This document shows, in pieces, positions 15,964 to 25,543 of a stretch of DNA of 64,000 nt. This DNA comes from Ruminococcus sp. (lineage in GTDB: Bacteria; Bacillota; Clostridia; Oscillospirales; Ruminococcaceae): the NCBI GenBank assembly GCA_029062165.1, contig JAIDQQ010000023.1:186001-250000 (forward strand). Direction: 5' to 3'. Both the position numbers and the translations under genes were made by a program. Every line of letters starts with the position of its first letter. Within the stretch, counting starts at the first letter, position 1. The notes below the pieces were generated by a model. That model had not been told where the DNA came from. It worked only from the letters and a program-made list of their open reading frames with translations, and searched no databases.

Positions 15964-17433
15964 ATGAAATTTTTACCCGAATTTGACAAAGTAAAGGAAA
16001 TCGCCGAGACCGGAAAATACGACATTCTGCCGGTTAGTTGCGAGATTCTTTCAGACATCTGTACGCCGATAGAAGCAGTCAGAATCCTGAAGAATATTTC
16101 GGCACACTGCTATATGCTGGAATCCGTCGCCGACAAGGAAAAGTGGGGCAGATATACATTCATGGGTTTTGACCCGAAACTTGAAATAACCTGCTCCGGT
16201 GACGATATATCAATAGGCGACATTAAAATGAAATCTTCTGACCCTCGCCAGCAGATAAGACAGATTATGTCATCATACAGGAGTCCTAAATTTGACTATC
16301 TGCCATCATTTACCGGCGGACTTGTAGGTTATTTTTCCTACGATTTTTTAGGCTATTCCGAACCGTCAGTACGCATTGAAACGGAAGATACCGAAAATTT
16401 CAAGGACGTTGATTTAATGCTTTTCGATAAGGTAATAGCTTTTGACAACTTCCGGCAGAAAATAATTCTGATAGCAAATATGAATCTTAGCGAACCGGAA
16501 ACTTCCTACAAAAAGGCACAACTTGAATTGAAACAGCTTGCGGAACTTCTCCGGAATGGTGAGAAGTCGGAAGAACCGGCAGGACATCTTACAAGTGAGG
16601 TTACACCGCTTTTCAATCAGGAAAAATACTGTGAAATGGTAGAGACCGCCAAACATCACATACACGAGGGAGATATTTTCCAGATAGTATTATCAAATCG
16701 TTTAAGTGCCGGTTTTGAGGGAAGTTTGTTCAATACCTACCGTGTATTGCGTACTATTAACCCGTCGCCGTATATGTTTTATTTTTCGGGTACAGATGTT
16801 GAAATTGCCGGAGCGTCACCGGAAACTCTCGTGAAACTGGAAGACGGTGTACTTCATACTTTCCCACTTGCCGGAACACGTCCGAGAGGTAAGACCGAAG
16901 CCGAAGACCTCGCACTTGAAAAAGGTCTGCTTGCCGACGAAAAAGAACTTGCGGAACACAATATGCTTGTCGATTTAGGGCGTAACGACTTAGGAAAAAT
17001 AAGCAAATTCGGTACTGTACAGGTTGAGAAGTTCCACAGCATAGAACGCTATTCGCACGTAATGCATATAGGGTCAACTGTCAGGGGCGAAATAATAGAG
17101 GATAAATTCGATGCCCTCGATGCCGTAAGTGCTGTACTCCCTGCCGGAACGCTTTCCGGAGCTCCGAAAATAAGAGCGTGTCAGCTTATAGCGGAACTCG
17201 AAAATAACAAGCGTGGTATTTACGGCGGTGCAATCGGATATATTGATTTTACCGGCAATCTTGATACCTGTATAGCTATAAGAATCGCATACAAGAAAAA
17301 CGGTAAAGTTTTCGTGCGGAGCGGAGCAGGTATAGTAGCCGATTCCATACCGGAAAAGGAGTATCAGGAATGTATCAACAAGGCGGCAGCGGTAATAAAC
17401 GCTCTTAAACTCGCAGAGGAGGCAGACGCATGA
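15964..17433 (+). CDS. trpE: Anthranilate synthase component I
   Basis: This 489-residue subunit converts chorismate and ammonia to anthranilate, the first committed step to tryptophan. The C-terminal chorismate-binding domain shows SNRLSAGFEG, AGASPETLVK, FPLAGTRPRG, DLGRNDLGKI and SGAPKIRA. The N-terminal half contains the feedback-site segment near LESVADKEKWGRYTFMG. Start ATG 15964 follows GGAGGT; an upstream ATG at 15940 has no ribosome site. Its stop overlaps the trpG start by 4 bp, indicating translational coupling. Regulated by the T-box. Confidence 0.96.
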   Translation: MKFLPEFDKVKEIAETGKYDILPVSCEILSDICTPIEAVRILKNISAHCYMLESVADKEKWGRYTFMGFDPKLEITCSGDDISIGDIKMKSSDPRQQIRQIMSSYRSPKFDYLPSFTGGLVGYFSYDFLGYSEPSVRIETEDTENFKDVDLMLFDKVIAFDNFRQKIILIANMNLSEPETSYKKAQLELKQLAELLRNGEKSEEPAGHLTSEVTPLFNQEKYCEMVETAKHHIHEGDIFQIVLSNRLSAGFEGSLFNTYRVLRTINPSPYMFYFSGTDVEIAGASPETLVKLEDGVLHTFPLAGTRPRGKTEAEDLALEKGLLADEKELAEHNMLVDLGRNDLGKISKFGTVQVEKFHSIERYSHVMHIGSTVRGEIIEDKFDALDAVSAVLPAGTLSGAPKIRACQLIAELENNKRGIYGGAIGYIDFTGNLDTCIAIRIAYKKNGKVFVRSGAGIVADSIPEKEYQECINKAAAVINALKLAEEADA

Positions 17434-18011
17434 TTTTACTGATTGATAATTACGACAGTTTTTCATATAACCTGTATCAGCTTATCGGTGAAATAAATCC
17501 CGATATAAAGGTAATCCGTAACGACGAAATGACCGTTGAGGAAATAGAAAAACTTTCACCGGAAAGAATTATAATATCCCCTGGTCCTGGACGTCCGGAA
17601 GATGCCGGAATTATTATCGAATGTGCAAAAACGGTATGTCAGAAAATTCCCACACTTGGCGTATGTCTCGGACATCAGGCTATATGTTCGGCATACGGTG
17701 CAGAAATAACCTATGCTAAAAAACTCATGCACGGCAAGCAGTCTGTGATAACATTCAAAGAAGATTGTCAGCTTTTCAGGGGAATTGACACAAATGCACC
17801 TGTTGCGAGATACCATTCACTGTCGGCAGACCCTGAAACAATTCCGGAGTGTCTCGAAGTAACAGCAGTTGCCGACGACGGTGAAATTATGGCGGTAAAG
17901 CACAGGGATTACAATATTTTTGGAGTACAGTTCCACCCCGAATCAATAATGACACCCGACGGAAAAATCATGCTCACCAACTTTATAAAGGAGATTGATT
18001 TCAATGATTAA
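17430..18011 (+). CDS. trpG: Anthranilate synthase component II (glutamine amidotransferase)
   Basis: This 193-residue class I amidotransferase supplies ammonia to TrpE. The nucleophile is in GVCLGHQA (Cys near 80) and the His-Glu pair in [11 protein letters not shown]. The N-terminus [15 protein letters not shown] and the [12 protein letters not shown] loop are typical. It could also serve para-aminobenzoate synthesis, as in Bacillus, since no separate pabA is in the window. It overlaps trpE by 4 bp and trpD by 8 bp. Confidence 0.96.
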   Translation: MILLIDNYDSFSYNLYQLIGEINPDIKVIRNDEMTVEEIEKLSPERIIISPGPGRPEDAGIIIECAKTVCQKIPTLGVCLGHQAICSAYGAEITYAKKLMHGKQSVITFKEDCQLFRGIDTNAPVARYHSLSADPETIPECLEVTAVADDGEIMAVKHRDYNIFGVQFHPESIMTPDGKIMLTNFIKEIDFND

Positions 18012-19023
18012 AGAAGCTATTATGAAAATCGTCGACAAGCAAGACCTGACTTATGACGAAGCATATCAGGTTGTATCGGAAATAATGTCCGGACAGACCA
18101 CCCCTACACAAAATTCCGCATTTCTTTCGGCACTGTCGACGAAAAGCACTAAAGCCGAAACTATTCAGGAAATAACAGGCTGTGCGGCTGCTATGCGAGA
18201 TTCTGCTATACAGTTTGAAAATGACCTCGATTTACTGGAAATTGTCGGTACTGGTGGCGATAATGCACAGAGTTTCAATATCTCGACTACTTCGGCACTT
18301 GTCATAGCCTCGTCGGGTGTACTCGTAGCCAAACATGGTAATCGTGCGGCATCGTCACTGTGCGGTACGGCTGACTGTCTGGAAGCACTCGGAGTAAATA
18401 TAAATCTCGAGCCTGAAAAATGTCACCAGTTACTGAATGAAGTAGGATTCTGTTTTTTCTTTGCACAGAAGTATCATAATTCAATGAAGTACGTCGCTCC
18501 GATAAGAAAGGAACTCGGTATCAGAACGGTTTTCAACATTTTAGGACCTCTTACAAATCCGGCGAATCCTAAAATGCATCTGTTAGGAGTTTATGACCGT
18601 TCACTTGTAGAGCCTATAGCGGAAGTTCTTATGAAACTCGGTTCAGAAAAAGGCATGGTAGTATATGGTACGGATAAACTCGACGAGATTTCAATGAGTG
18701 CGTCAACGGTGGTATGCGAGTATAAGAATGGCTGGATTAAAAATTATGAAATAACTCCGGAACAGTTTGGCTTTGAAAGATGTACGAAAGACGATTTAAA
18801 AGGCGGTACACCGTCGGAGAACGCTGAAATTACAAGAAAAATCCTAAGCGGTGAAATAAGAGGTCATAAGCGTAATGCTGTACTTCTTAACGCCGGAGCG
18901 TCAATATATATCGGCGGAAAAGCTGACACTATGGCTGACGGTGTGAAACTTGCCGGTGAAATTATCGATTCCGGAAAAGCACTCGAAACACTCGAAAAAC
19001 TTATTGAAGTTTCAAATAATTGA
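18004..19023 (+). CDS. trpD: Anthranilate phosphoribosyltransferase
   Basis: This 339-residue enzyme transfers phosphoribose from PRPP to anthranilate. It shows the PRPP loop [24 protein letters not shown], and the metal-binding DE in [11 protein letters not shown] chose ATG 18004 (AAGGAG at 17987-17992) over a TTG at 17995. It overlaps the trpG stop and is followed after 10 nt by trpC. Confidence 0.96.
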   Translation: MIKEAIMKIVDKQDLTYDEAYQVVSEIMSGQTTPTQNSAFLSALSTKSTKAETIQEITGCAAAMRDSAIQFENDLDLLEIVGTGGDNAQSFNISTTSALVIASSGVLVAKHGNRAASSLCGTADCLEALGVNINLEPEKCHQLLNEVGFCFFFAQKYHNSMKYVAPIRKELGIRTVFNILGPLTNPANPKMHLLGVYDRSLVEPIAEVLMKLGSEKGMVVYGTDKLDEISMSASTVVCEYKNGWIKNYEITPEQFGFERCTKDDLKGGTPSENAEITRKILSGEIRGHKRNAVLLNAGASIYIGGKADTMADGVKLAGEIIDSGKALETLEKLIEVSNN

Positions 19024-19033
19024 GGTGCGGAAC

Positions 19034-19816
19034 ATGACAATTCTTGATAAACTCGCCGGATACGCCAAAGAACGTGTTGAAATATCAAAACAGAAAGTTT
19101 CCGCCGATGATATGAAAACTATGGCACTTTCCATGCCGTCGGGAAATTTTGAGTTTGAAAAAGCACTTTCCGGAGATGATATTTCATTTATATGCGAATG
19201 TAAAAAAGCCTCGCCCTCGAAAGGCATTATTGCGGAAGATTTCCCGTATTTGCAGATTGCAAAGGATTATGAAAAAGCCGGTGCGGATTGTATTTCCGTA
19301 CTGACTGAACCGAAGTGGTTTTTAGGTCACGACGAATATCTGAAAGAAATTACTGAAAATGTTTCGATACCTTGTATACGCAAAGACTTTACAGTAGACG
19401 AATATATGATTTACGAAGCCAAAGTTTTAGGAGCGAAAGCCGTACTTCTGATATGTTCTATTCTCACCGGCGGACAGATTAAGGAATATATAAAAATATG
19501 CGATAAATTGGGAATATCGGCACTTGTTGAGGCTCACGACGAAACAGAAATAAAAACCGCTGTAAATTCCGGTGCAAGAATCATAGGCGTAAACAACAGA
19601 AATTTAAAGGATTTTTCTGTAGATACCGGAAACAGTCGGCGTATGAGGGAATTAGTACCGGCAGATATAATTTTCGTATCTGAAAGCGGTGTAAAAACTC
19701 CGGAAGATATAAGACTTCTCCGTGAAGCCGGTGCTGATGCCGTATTAATCGGTGAAACTCTTATGAGGGCAGACGACAAAACAACTAAGTTAGCGGAATT
19801 GAAAGGAATTTTATGA
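19034..19816 (+). CDS. trpC: Indole-3-glycerol phosphate synthase
   Basis: This 260-residue TIM-barrel enzyme closes the indole ring. It shows CECKKASPSKG (catalytic Lys), SVLTEPKWFLG, CIRKDFTVDEY, EAHDE and GVNNRNLKDF. The start is ATG 19034 with GAGGTG at 19022-19027; a longer reading from 18950 would lie inside trpD. It is a stand-alone TrpC, not fused to TrpF. The stop overlaps trpF by 4 bp. Confidence 0.96.
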   Translation: MTILDKLAGYAKERVEISKQKVSADDMKTMALSMPSGNFEFEKALSGDDISFICECKKASPSKGIIAEDFPYLQIAKDYEKAGADCISVLTEPKWFLGHDEYLKEITENVSIPCIRKDFTVDEYMIYEAKVLGAKAVLLICSILTGGQIKEYIKICDKLGISALVEAHDETEIKTAVNSGARIIGVNNRNLKDFSVDTGNSRRMRELVPADIIFVSESGVKTPEDIRLLREAGADAVLIGETLMRADDKTTKLAELKGIL

Positions 19817-20418
19817 CTAAAATAAAAATGTGTGGTCTTAGCCGTCCTTGCGATATAGATTATGCCAATCGGATTATGCCGGATTATGTAGGTTTTGTAT
19901 TTGCGGAAAAAAGTAAGCGTTATGTATCGCCGGAAAAAGCCTGTGAATTACGTAAAAATCTTGACGATAACATAATTCCGGTTGGAGTTTTCGTAAATGC
20001 TGAAACGGATTTAATAATAAAATTGGTAGAAAACGAAGTCATTGATATGGTACAGTTGCACGGTTCGGAAGATGATAATTATATAAAAACTCTCAGTTAT
20101 ATGATTGATGTTGCTATAATGCAGGCTTTTGTAATAAAATCGGAGGAGGATATTAAAAAAGCGGAAAACTCTATAGCAGACTATATACTTCTTGATTCCG
20201 GACTGGGTTCAGGAAAAACTTTTGACCATTCACTTATAAATATAAAACGTCCGTATTTTCTTGCCGGTGGACTTACTCCCGAAAATGTAGGTGAGATTTC
20301 CGGCAGATTACAGCCTTATGCAGTAGATGCAAGTTCCTCACTCGAAACGGACGGATACAAAGATTTTGATAAAATGACTGCTTTTGCGGAAGCGGTCAGG
20401 AAGAAAGGATTGATTTAA
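19813..20418 (+). CDS. trpF: Phosphoribosylanthranilate isomerase
   Basis: This is a 201-residue TIM-barrel isomerase. [14 protein letters not shown] carries the catalytic Cys near 8, VQLHGSED follows, and the phosphate-binding end reads [13 protein letters not shown] and VDASSSLET. It normally has Asp in LLDS, seen here as [15 protein letters not shown]. Coupled to trpC by an ATGA overlap; trpB begins 3 nt downstream of its stop. Confidence 0.95.
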   Translation: MTKIKMCGLSRPCDIDYANRIMPDYVGFVFAEKSKRYVSPEKACELRKNLDDNIIPVGVFVNAETDLIIKLVENEVIDMVQLHGSEDDNYIKTLSYMIDVAIMQAFVIKSEEDIKKAENSIADYILLDSGLGSGKTFDHSLINIKRPYFLAGGLTPENVGEISGRLQPYAVDASSSLETDGYKDFDKMTAFAEAVRKKGLI

Positions 20419-20420
20419 AA

Positions 20421-21605
20421 ATGTCAAATGGAAGATTCGGTATTCATGGCGGACAGTATATTCCGGAAACTCTTATGAATGCGGTCATAGAACTGGAAAA
20501 CGCCTATAATCACTATAAATATGACCCCGATTTCAACCGTGAGTTAAGGGAATTACTCGACAATTACGCGGGCAGACCGTCACTGCTTTACTATGCGGAA
20601 AAACTTACACGAGAACTCGGCGGAGCTAAAATTTATCTGAAGCGTGAAGATTTAAATCATACCGGTTCGCATAAGATAAACAACGTTCTCGGACAGGCTT
20701 TACTTGCCAAAAAAATGGGAAAAACACGTCTTATAGCCGAAACCGGAGCAGGTCAGCACGGTGTCGCAACCGCTACAGCAGCGGCACTTCTTGACATGGA
20801 ATGTGTTGTTTTCATGGGTGAGGAAGACACAAAACGTCAGGCACTCAATGTATACAGAATGAAGTTATTAGGTGCGGAAGTTATTCCGGTAAAGTCAGGT
20901 ACTGCAACTCTTAAAGACGCAGTTTCCGAAGCTATGAGGGAATGGACTTCACGCATAAGCGATACGCATTATTGCTTAGGTTCTGTAATGGGTCCGCACC
21001 CGTTTCCTACAATTGTACGTGATTTTCAGGCGGTAATATCAATGGAATCAAGGTCACAGATACTCGAAAAAGAGGGCAGACTTCCCGACGCTGTAATTGC
21101 CTGTGTCGGTGGTGGGTCAAATGCTATCGGAAGTTTCTATCACTTCATACCCGACGAAAAAGTACGCCTTATCGGTTGCGAGGCTGCCGGACGTGGAATA
21201 GATACTTTCGAGACCGCCGCAACGGTAAATACCGGAAAAATAGGTATTTTCCACGGTATGAAATCATATTTCTGTCAGGACGAATACGGACAGATTGCAC
21301 CGGTATATTCTATTTCTGCCGGTCTCGATTACCCAGGGGTAGGACCTGAACACGCACATCTCCACGATATAGGACGTGCTGAATATGTTCCGGTCACAGA
21401 CGACGAAGCAGTAAATGCATTTGAATATCTTTCACGGACGGAGGGAATAATTCCGGCTATAGAATCGGCACACGCTATAGCATACGCCATGAAACTCGCT
21501 CCGACTATGGACAAAGAACAGATTATTATTGTAACAGTTTCCGGACGTGGCGATAAGGATTGTGCCGCTATAGCACGTTACAGAGGGGAGAATATCTATG
21601 AGTAA
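20421..21605 (+). CDS. trpB: Tryptophan synthase beta chain
   Basis: This 394-residue PLP enzyme joins indole and serine. The PLP lysine lies in [16 protein letters not shown]. The GAGQHG loop, the phosphate-binding [10 protein letters not shown] and GRGDKD near the end are all present. It is the classic TrpB1 type paired with TrpA. Its last 8 bp overlap the trpA start, which is usual for the alpha2-beta2 pair. Confidence 0.97.
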   Translation: MSNGRFGIHGGQYIPETLMNAVIELENAYNHYKYDPDFNRELRELLDNYAGRPSLLYYAEKLTRELGGAKIYLKREDLNHTGSHKINNVLGQALLAKKMGKTRLIAETGAGQHGVATATAAALLDMECVVFMGEEDTKRQALNVYRMKLLGAEVIPVKSGTATLKDAVSEAMREWTSRISDTHYCLGSVMGPHPFPTIVRDFQAVISMESRSQILEKEGRLPDAVIACVGGGSNAIGSFYHFIPDEKVRLIGCEAAGRGIDTFETAATVNTGKIGIFHGMKSYFCQDEYGQIAPVYSISAGLDYPGVGPEHAHLHDIGRAEYVPVTDDEAVNAFEYLSRTEGIIPAIESAHAIAYAMKLAPTMDKEQIIIVTVSGRGDKDCAAIARYRGENIYE

Positions 21606-22368
21606 TATAAGAAAGGCTTTCGGGAATGGTAAGGCATTTATACCGTTCATAACGTGCGGTGACCCTGATTTAGAAACTACCGGAAAGGTTGTCCGTGAGG
21701 CTGTCGCAAACGGTGCGGATTTAATAGAATTAGGCATACCGTTTTCAGACCCTACCGCAGAAGGTGTCGTAATACAGGGTGCGAATATAAGGGCATTATC
21801 CGGCGGAGTAACTACGGATAAAATTTTCGATTTTGTCGCCGAACTCCGTAAAGATGTTAAAATACCTATGGTCTTCATGACTTACGCAAATGTTGTGTTT
21901 TCATACGGTGCGGAGCGTTTCATGAAAAAGTGCGTCGAGACCGGTATGGACGGTATCATATTACCGGATATACCGTTTGAGGAAAAGGAAGAATTTACTG
22001 AAATCGCTGAAAAATACGGTATTGAAATGATTTCATTAGTCGCACCGACTTCCGAAAATCGTATAGCCATGATTGCCAGAGAAGCCAAAGGATTCATATA
22101 TGTTGTATCAAGTCTCGGCGTGACCGGTACGAGAAGCGAAATAACTACAAATATCGGCGATATAGTTTCCGTAATCCGTGAAAATACAGATGTTCCGTGT
22201 GCGGTAGGTTTCGGAATCTCCACACCGGAGCAGGCTAAGAAAATGGCTGGACTTTCCGACGGTGCAATAGTAGGCTCGGCAATTATAAAGATTATCGAAA
22301 AATACGGCAAGGACTCTCCGAAATATGTAGGAGAGTACATAAAAAGCATGAAAGACGCTCTCCGTTGA
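21598..22368 (+). CDS. trpA: Tryptophan synthase alpha chain
   Basis: This 256-residue TIM-barrel subunit cleaves indole-glycerol phosphate and passes indole to TrpB. It shows [14 protein letters not shown], the catalytic Glu in [13 protein letters not shown], the Asp in [12 protein letters not shown], and [10 protein letters not shown] with [17 protein letters not shown] ribosome site lies inside the end of trpB. Confidence 0.97.
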   Translation: MSNIRKAFGNGKAFIPFITCGDPDLETTGKVVREAVANGADLIELGIPFSDPTAEGVVIQGANIRALSGGVTTDKIFDFVAELRKDVKIPMVFMTYANVVFSYGAERFMKKCVETGMDGIILPDIPFEEKEEFTEIAEKYGIEMISLVAPTSENRIAMIAREAKGFIYVVSSLGVTGTRSEITTNIGDIVSVIRENTDVPCAVGFGISTPEQAKKMAGLSDGAIVGSAIIKIIEKYGKDSPKYVGEYIKSMKDALR

Positions 22369-22386
22369 AATCGAGGTTTTGTAATT

Positions 22387-22695
22387 ATGGAAGATTTTAT
22401 TACACCACCTGAACATATTAATTTCAAGGCAAAGAAACTTTTCGGCGAAATGGGTACTATTATTGAAGGTTCAATAGCATATGTCGATTTAAACGGCGGT
22501 GGACCTACAGAACAGCATACCCATGAACATAATCACCTGTTTATCGTGGTAAAAGGTGAGGCAAAAATCAAACTTGCCGATAATGAAGTAATCGTTAAAA
22601 AAGACGAATCTTTTTTAGTTGAGGGTAAAATTCCGCACTCCGTATGGAACAACATACAAGGCGAAACCGTAATGATTGGCATTTCAGTAAAATAA
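22387..22695 (+). CDS. Small cupin protein at the end of the trp operon
   Basis: This 102-residue single cupin domain has the metal-binding set in THEHNHLFIVVKGEAK and the second motif in GKIPHSVWN. It starts 18 nt after trpA and lies before the terminator, so it is cotranscribed with the trp genes. Its substrate is unknown; small cupins may be isomerases, dioxygenases or ligand-binding proteins. Nothing in the sequence ties it directly to tryptophan synthesis. Confidence 0.8.
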   Translation: MEDFITPPEHINFKAKKLFGEMGTIIEGSIAYVDLNGGGPTEQHTHEHNHLFIVVKGEAKIKLADNEVIVKKDESFLVEGKIPHSVWNNIQGETVMIGISVK

Positions 22696-22700
22696 CAATA

Positions 22701-22733
22701 AAGCCCGAAAGCATTTTATCCGCTTTCGGGCTT
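22701..22733. terminator. Bidirectional hairpin between the trp operon and the VOC gene
   Basis: A perfect 12-bp stem AAGCCCGAAAGC/GCTTTCGGGCTT with a 9-nt loop. The minus-strand side continues TTATTGTTATT and the plus side GAATTAT, so it suits the convergent genes on both sides. Confidence 0.8.
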
Positions 22734-22736
22734 GAA

Positions 22737-23138
22737 TTATCTTTCAAAAGGTTTGTTGAACGAACCTATTTCAATTAAATTGCCTTCAGGGTCAGCAATG
22801 TAACAGGTTCTTTGTCCCCAAGGTTCTGTTACAGGCTCTAATATGGATGTTGCACCTTTGGAGATTGCTTTATGATATTCAATGTCAACTTCTTCAAATG
22901 TATCAACATATAATGCAATTTCAAAATGACCGTTTATGCCTTTAAGATATTCATATTTTCTACTTGTCATTTTTTCAAAGTCATTTCTTCCATAAAGCAG
23001 AAATAATGTGCCGTCTTTTACAAGATATACATTTGATGTATTTTCATCTTCTTTAATTTCAAAACCGAGTACATCTCTATAGAAACGAATTATTTCAGCC
23101 ATGTCATTAACAAACAATCCGAAACCGTCCAATTTCAT
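22737..23138 (-). CDS. VOC (glyoxalase/bleomycin-resistance fold) protein
   Basis: This 133-residue protein has one vicinal-oxygen-chelate domain: GLFVNDMAEIIRFYRDVLGFE at the start, GHFEIALYVDTFEE in the middle, and EPWGQRTCYIADPEGNLIEIG at the end. VOC proteins include lyases, dioxygenases and drug-binding resistance proteins; the substrate here is unknown. It lies 24 bp downstream of another small leftward gene, and an AAGAGGT ribosome site precedes it. Codon use has more CAA and less CAG than the neighbours, which hints at later acquisition. Confidence 0.85.
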   Translation of the reverse strand: MKLDGFGLFVNDMAEIIRFYRDVLGFEIKEDENTSNVYLVKDGTLFLLYGRNDFEKMTSRKYEYLKGINGHFEIALYVDTFEEVDIEYHKAISKGATSILEPVTEPWGQRTCYIADPEGNLIEIGSFNKPFER

Positions 23139-23162
23139 AATTATACCTCTTTCGCATATACT

Positions 23163-23573
23163 TTATTTGAAATCTTCTATTTTATATGTCGGACTTAGTT
23201 CGTAAATCCTGAACCAATGACACCAGTCATCAGTTAAATAACACCAGAAACTATCACTGGAATTATTATCATTTTTATAATAAAAGGCTCTTTCAAAAAA
23301 TATTTCTTCTGTACATGAATATCCATTTTCTGAAAAAATATCATCATATATGTAGTCATGTCTGCCAATGAAAATACTATTATCTTTATTATTGCAATAT
23401 ACAGTAACACCGTCAATTAAATGAAAATAAACAAGTGTTGTTTCGGGAAGTTTACGTATTCCATATCCGTACTCTTTGAGATATTTCAGTATACACAATT
23501 CAGTTGCGACAAAGAAAACAATAATTAGGCTTAGAATAACTAAAACAATTTTTCTGACTATTGATAATTTCAA
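23163..23573 (-). CDS. Unknown small protein with one N-terminal membrane segment
   Basis: This 136-residue protein has a basic start, MKLSIVRK, and a strong hydrophobic segment at about 8-28. Then comes an extracytoplasmic domain rich in Tyr, Asp and Asn (YIYDDIFSENGYS, WCYLTDDWCHWFRIYE). Two of its cysteines, near 114 and 120, could pair. I recognise no family. It is probably an anchored or secreted protein and lies upstream of the VOC gene on the same strand. Confidence 0.6.
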   Translation of the reverse strand: MKLSIVRKIVLVILSLIIVFFVATELCILKYLKEYGYGIRKLPETTLVYFHLIDGVTVYCNNKDNSIFIGRHDYIYDDIFSENGYSCTEEIFFERAFYYKNDNNSSDSFWCYLTDDWCHWFRIYELSPTYKIEDFK

Positions 23574-23601
23574 AAATAATCACACCTTAAATACAGAATT
23601 T

Positions 23602-24753
23602 TTATGTTATAGTATTTATGGTTTTATCCATGCTGTCCAGGTCAATGACTTCACCGGGTACGGCTTTATGAAGTGTAGAGGCTGTTGAATTTGTTGATTG
23701 AACTTTTTCAGTTTGCATATTTTTTTCAACAAATAACTGCCTTAAAAGTCCTAAATCGAAACTGTCAAGTACGCCGTCCTCGTTTAAGTCGTATGTGGTA
23801 TAATTTTCCGCCGTAATCTGATGATTTGTACGCCCTAAAATGTAGTTCGACAGCGAAACAAGGTCAGCAATTCTGTAGGGTGCTTCAAGTCCGGAATCAA
23901 TATTCTTGAATAAAAGATATTTATAAATTGTTTCCGCCCATTTCAGACCCATTTGTCTGTATGTTCTTTCACTGGGATGTACGCCGTCTTCAAGAAGATT
24001 TTCCTTTTCTATAGTAGACTCCTTGTCTATACGTCCGTAAATATCCGCAAATTCAACATTTTTTCCCTCGTCCTGAAGTTTTTCAACGAGTGTCGGAATA
24101 GAAGCGTTATATTTATCGACATAATTATTTATTATCACGTTGAAATCTTCCGGTGTGTTACTGAATTTTTCGTCACCGTATGCCCAGCACCAGTCATAGA
24201 CCTCAACGGCATCTATATGCGGTATGTTGCTTACGAATATTACCGTATCTTCGCCGGTGTTTTCGTCGATATAGTTTATCAGGTTTTCGAGACGTTCTGT
24301 TATACCGTCGTTGTAGGCCCTCAAAATATCATTAGTACCTATCTGTAACATTATAATGTCAGGGTCATAAGTCTGTAAGTAGTTGCCGTCTTTGAGGGTT
24401 TCGAGAATACCTTGTCTTGTTTCCGTACCGTCCATGTACTGTATGGCGTATCCGCTATAACCGCAATGGTCTGTATCGTATTGAACTTCTTCTTTCAACC
24501 ATGTAAAAGTATCGGGATAATCGGAGTTCGGACCTACCATATCTACATTGAAATCCTGTGAAAGAAAATGATAGAAATATTTTCTGTAGCCACCCGACGA
24601 CTGATAACCATGCGTGATTGAATCACCTATCGGCATTATTTTGACGGTCTCTTCACTTATCCTGTCGGCGTATGTATAAGTAGTGAAATTCTGTACTGTC
24701 ATAGCCGATACGGTCACGGCGGACATCATAAGCGATAAAATTTTTCTTTTCAT
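23602..24753 (-). CDS. Secreted SGNH/GDSL esterase with C-terminal dockerin
   Basis: This 383-residue protein has a signal peptide (about 1-29) and an SGNH hydrolase domain: GDSITHG (Ser nucleophile), GG/GTND in MLQIGTNDI, and the catalytic Asp/His in EDGVHPSERT. A C-terminal dockerin (about 295-350) has one clear calcium loop, DLNEDGVLDSFDLGLL. The other half keeps only the helix (YRIADLVSLSNYIL) and lacks the usual DxNxDG loop. Such enzymes typically deacetylate xylan or other polysaccharides within a cellulosome-like complex. The ATG overlaps the end of the HsdS-like gene, so the two are cotranscribed. Confidence 0.88.
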   Translation of the reverse strand: MKRKILSLMMSAVTVSAMTVQNFTTYTYADRISEETVKIMPIGDSITHGYQSSGGYRKYFYHFLSQDFNVDMVGPNSDYPDTFTWLKEEVQYDTDHCGYSGYAIQYMDGTETRQGILETLKDGNYLQTYDPDIIMLQIGTNDILRAYNDGITERLENLINYIDENTGEDTVIFVSNIPHIDAVEVYDWCWAYGDEKFSNTPEDFNVIINNYVDKYNASIPTLVEKLQDEGKNVEFADIYGRIDKESTIEKENLLEDGVHPSERTYRQMGLKWAETIYKYLLFKNIDSGLEAPYRIADLVSLSNYILGRTNHQITAENYTTYDLNEDGVLDSFDLGLLRQLFVEKNMQTEKVQSTNSTASTLHKAVPGEVIDLDSMDKTINTIT

Positions 24754-25319
24754 GGTAATATCTCCTTAAATGTTAAAAGTTTATCCCTGTAGTATTCGTA
24801 TTGTTTTTGTCTCAAATCAGTTTCACGCTTTAAAAGTTCTATAATTTCCGTAAAATTATCAAGTATACGGACAATTTCACGCTGTACTTCTACAGGTGGA
24901 AACGGAATTACAAGATTTTCAATAACTGTACGTGATAATCTCGGAATACTTGCTTTTCTGACTTTTGAAAGAATAGTCTGTTTATTGTTTTCCATGATAA
25001 AATAAAGGTAACGGCTGTCAAGAGTTTCAGGACATATGAAATAGTAACAATCATCTGCCGCCCAGAAATTTACAGTACTATATCCGATTTCACCAGCCGC
25101 ACCTGCTCCTATAATAAAAGTAGTATCAGCCGGACAATTAAATTTTTCGTGATAACCAAGTGGTTTCAAGCTGTTCTGATACACCGGAATTTCACCATCT
25201 TTTTTTAACTGTTCTCTTACTACCCTTATACCTCTTGAAACGGTTGCTATATTACCGATTTTTACATACTCCACGCCGTCGGGACAGAGTTTATTTAATA
25301 ATTTGTTGAGTTCTGACAT
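24750..25319 (-). CDS. Half-length type I restriction specificity (HsdS-like) protein
   Basis: This 189-residue protein has a single target-recognition domain (about 15-150) ending in the HsdS hallmark IENLVIPFPPVEVQREIVRILDNF, followed by the helical spacer. Full HsdS proteins carry two such halves. Start ATG 25319 follows GAGGGTG; a GTG nine bases upstream is less likely. No hsdM or hsdR lies in the window, so it is an orphan that may dimerise or pair with a distant methylase. It is oddly cotranscribed with the dockerin esterase. Confidence 0.82.
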   Translation of the reverse strand: MSELNKLLNKLCPDGVEYVKIGNIATVSRGIRVVREQLKKDGEIPVYQNSLKPLGYHEKFNCPADTTFIIGAGAAGEIGYSTVNFWAADDCYYFICPETLDSRYLYFIMENNKQTILSKVRKASIPRLSRTVIENLVIPFPPVEVQREIVRILDNFTEIIELLKRETDLRQKQYEYYRDKLLTFKEILP

Positions 25320-25344
25320 TATTTTCACCCTCTTTGTTATATTA

Positions 25345-25373
25345 ATTTTAACACTTTTTTAAAAATTTGTCAA
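25345..25373 (-). promoter_or_regulatory. Promoter of the HsdS-esterase pair
   Basis: On the minus strand, TTGACA (25368-25373), a 17-bp spacer and TAAAAT (25345-25350). Confidence 0.65.
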
Positions 25374-25405
25374 TAAAAAAATTTCTGATAACCACAGTAA
25401 ACAAC

Positions 25406-25435
25406 TTGTATTTTACCGGAAAAATATGTTATAAT
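25406..25435 (+). promoter_or_regulatory. adhE promoter
   Basis: TATAAT (25430-25435) is strong. The best -35 is TTGTAT (25406-25411) with an 18-bp spacer. A 108-nt leader follows. Confidence 0.6.
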
Positions 25436-25491
25436 ATACATAGTGCAGATAATTTTTTCTGAAAATCACTGATTTTTATTCATTATAACGG

Positions 25492-25509
25492 TTGTTAAAA
25501 AAATAACAA
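25492..25509 (+). promoter_or_regulatory. Rex operator in the adhE leader
   Basis: TTGTTAAAAAAATAACAA is a perfect 18-bp palindrome with TTGTTA/TAACAA arms and a 6-bp centre. It matches the form of the Rex redox-repressor site of Clostridia. It lies 56 bp after the -10 and 34 bp before the ATG, a position for roadblock repression. Rex releases DNA at high NADH, and adhE is a standard Rex target. Confidence 0.75.
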
Positions 25510-25543
25510 TCTCTGCATAATAAAAATGTACTGGAGGAATACT

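Noticed and set aside
21882-22427. A 181-codon leftward reading frame over trpA
   Set aside because: Antisense to trpA with low-complexity Ser/Ile composition and no supporting signals.
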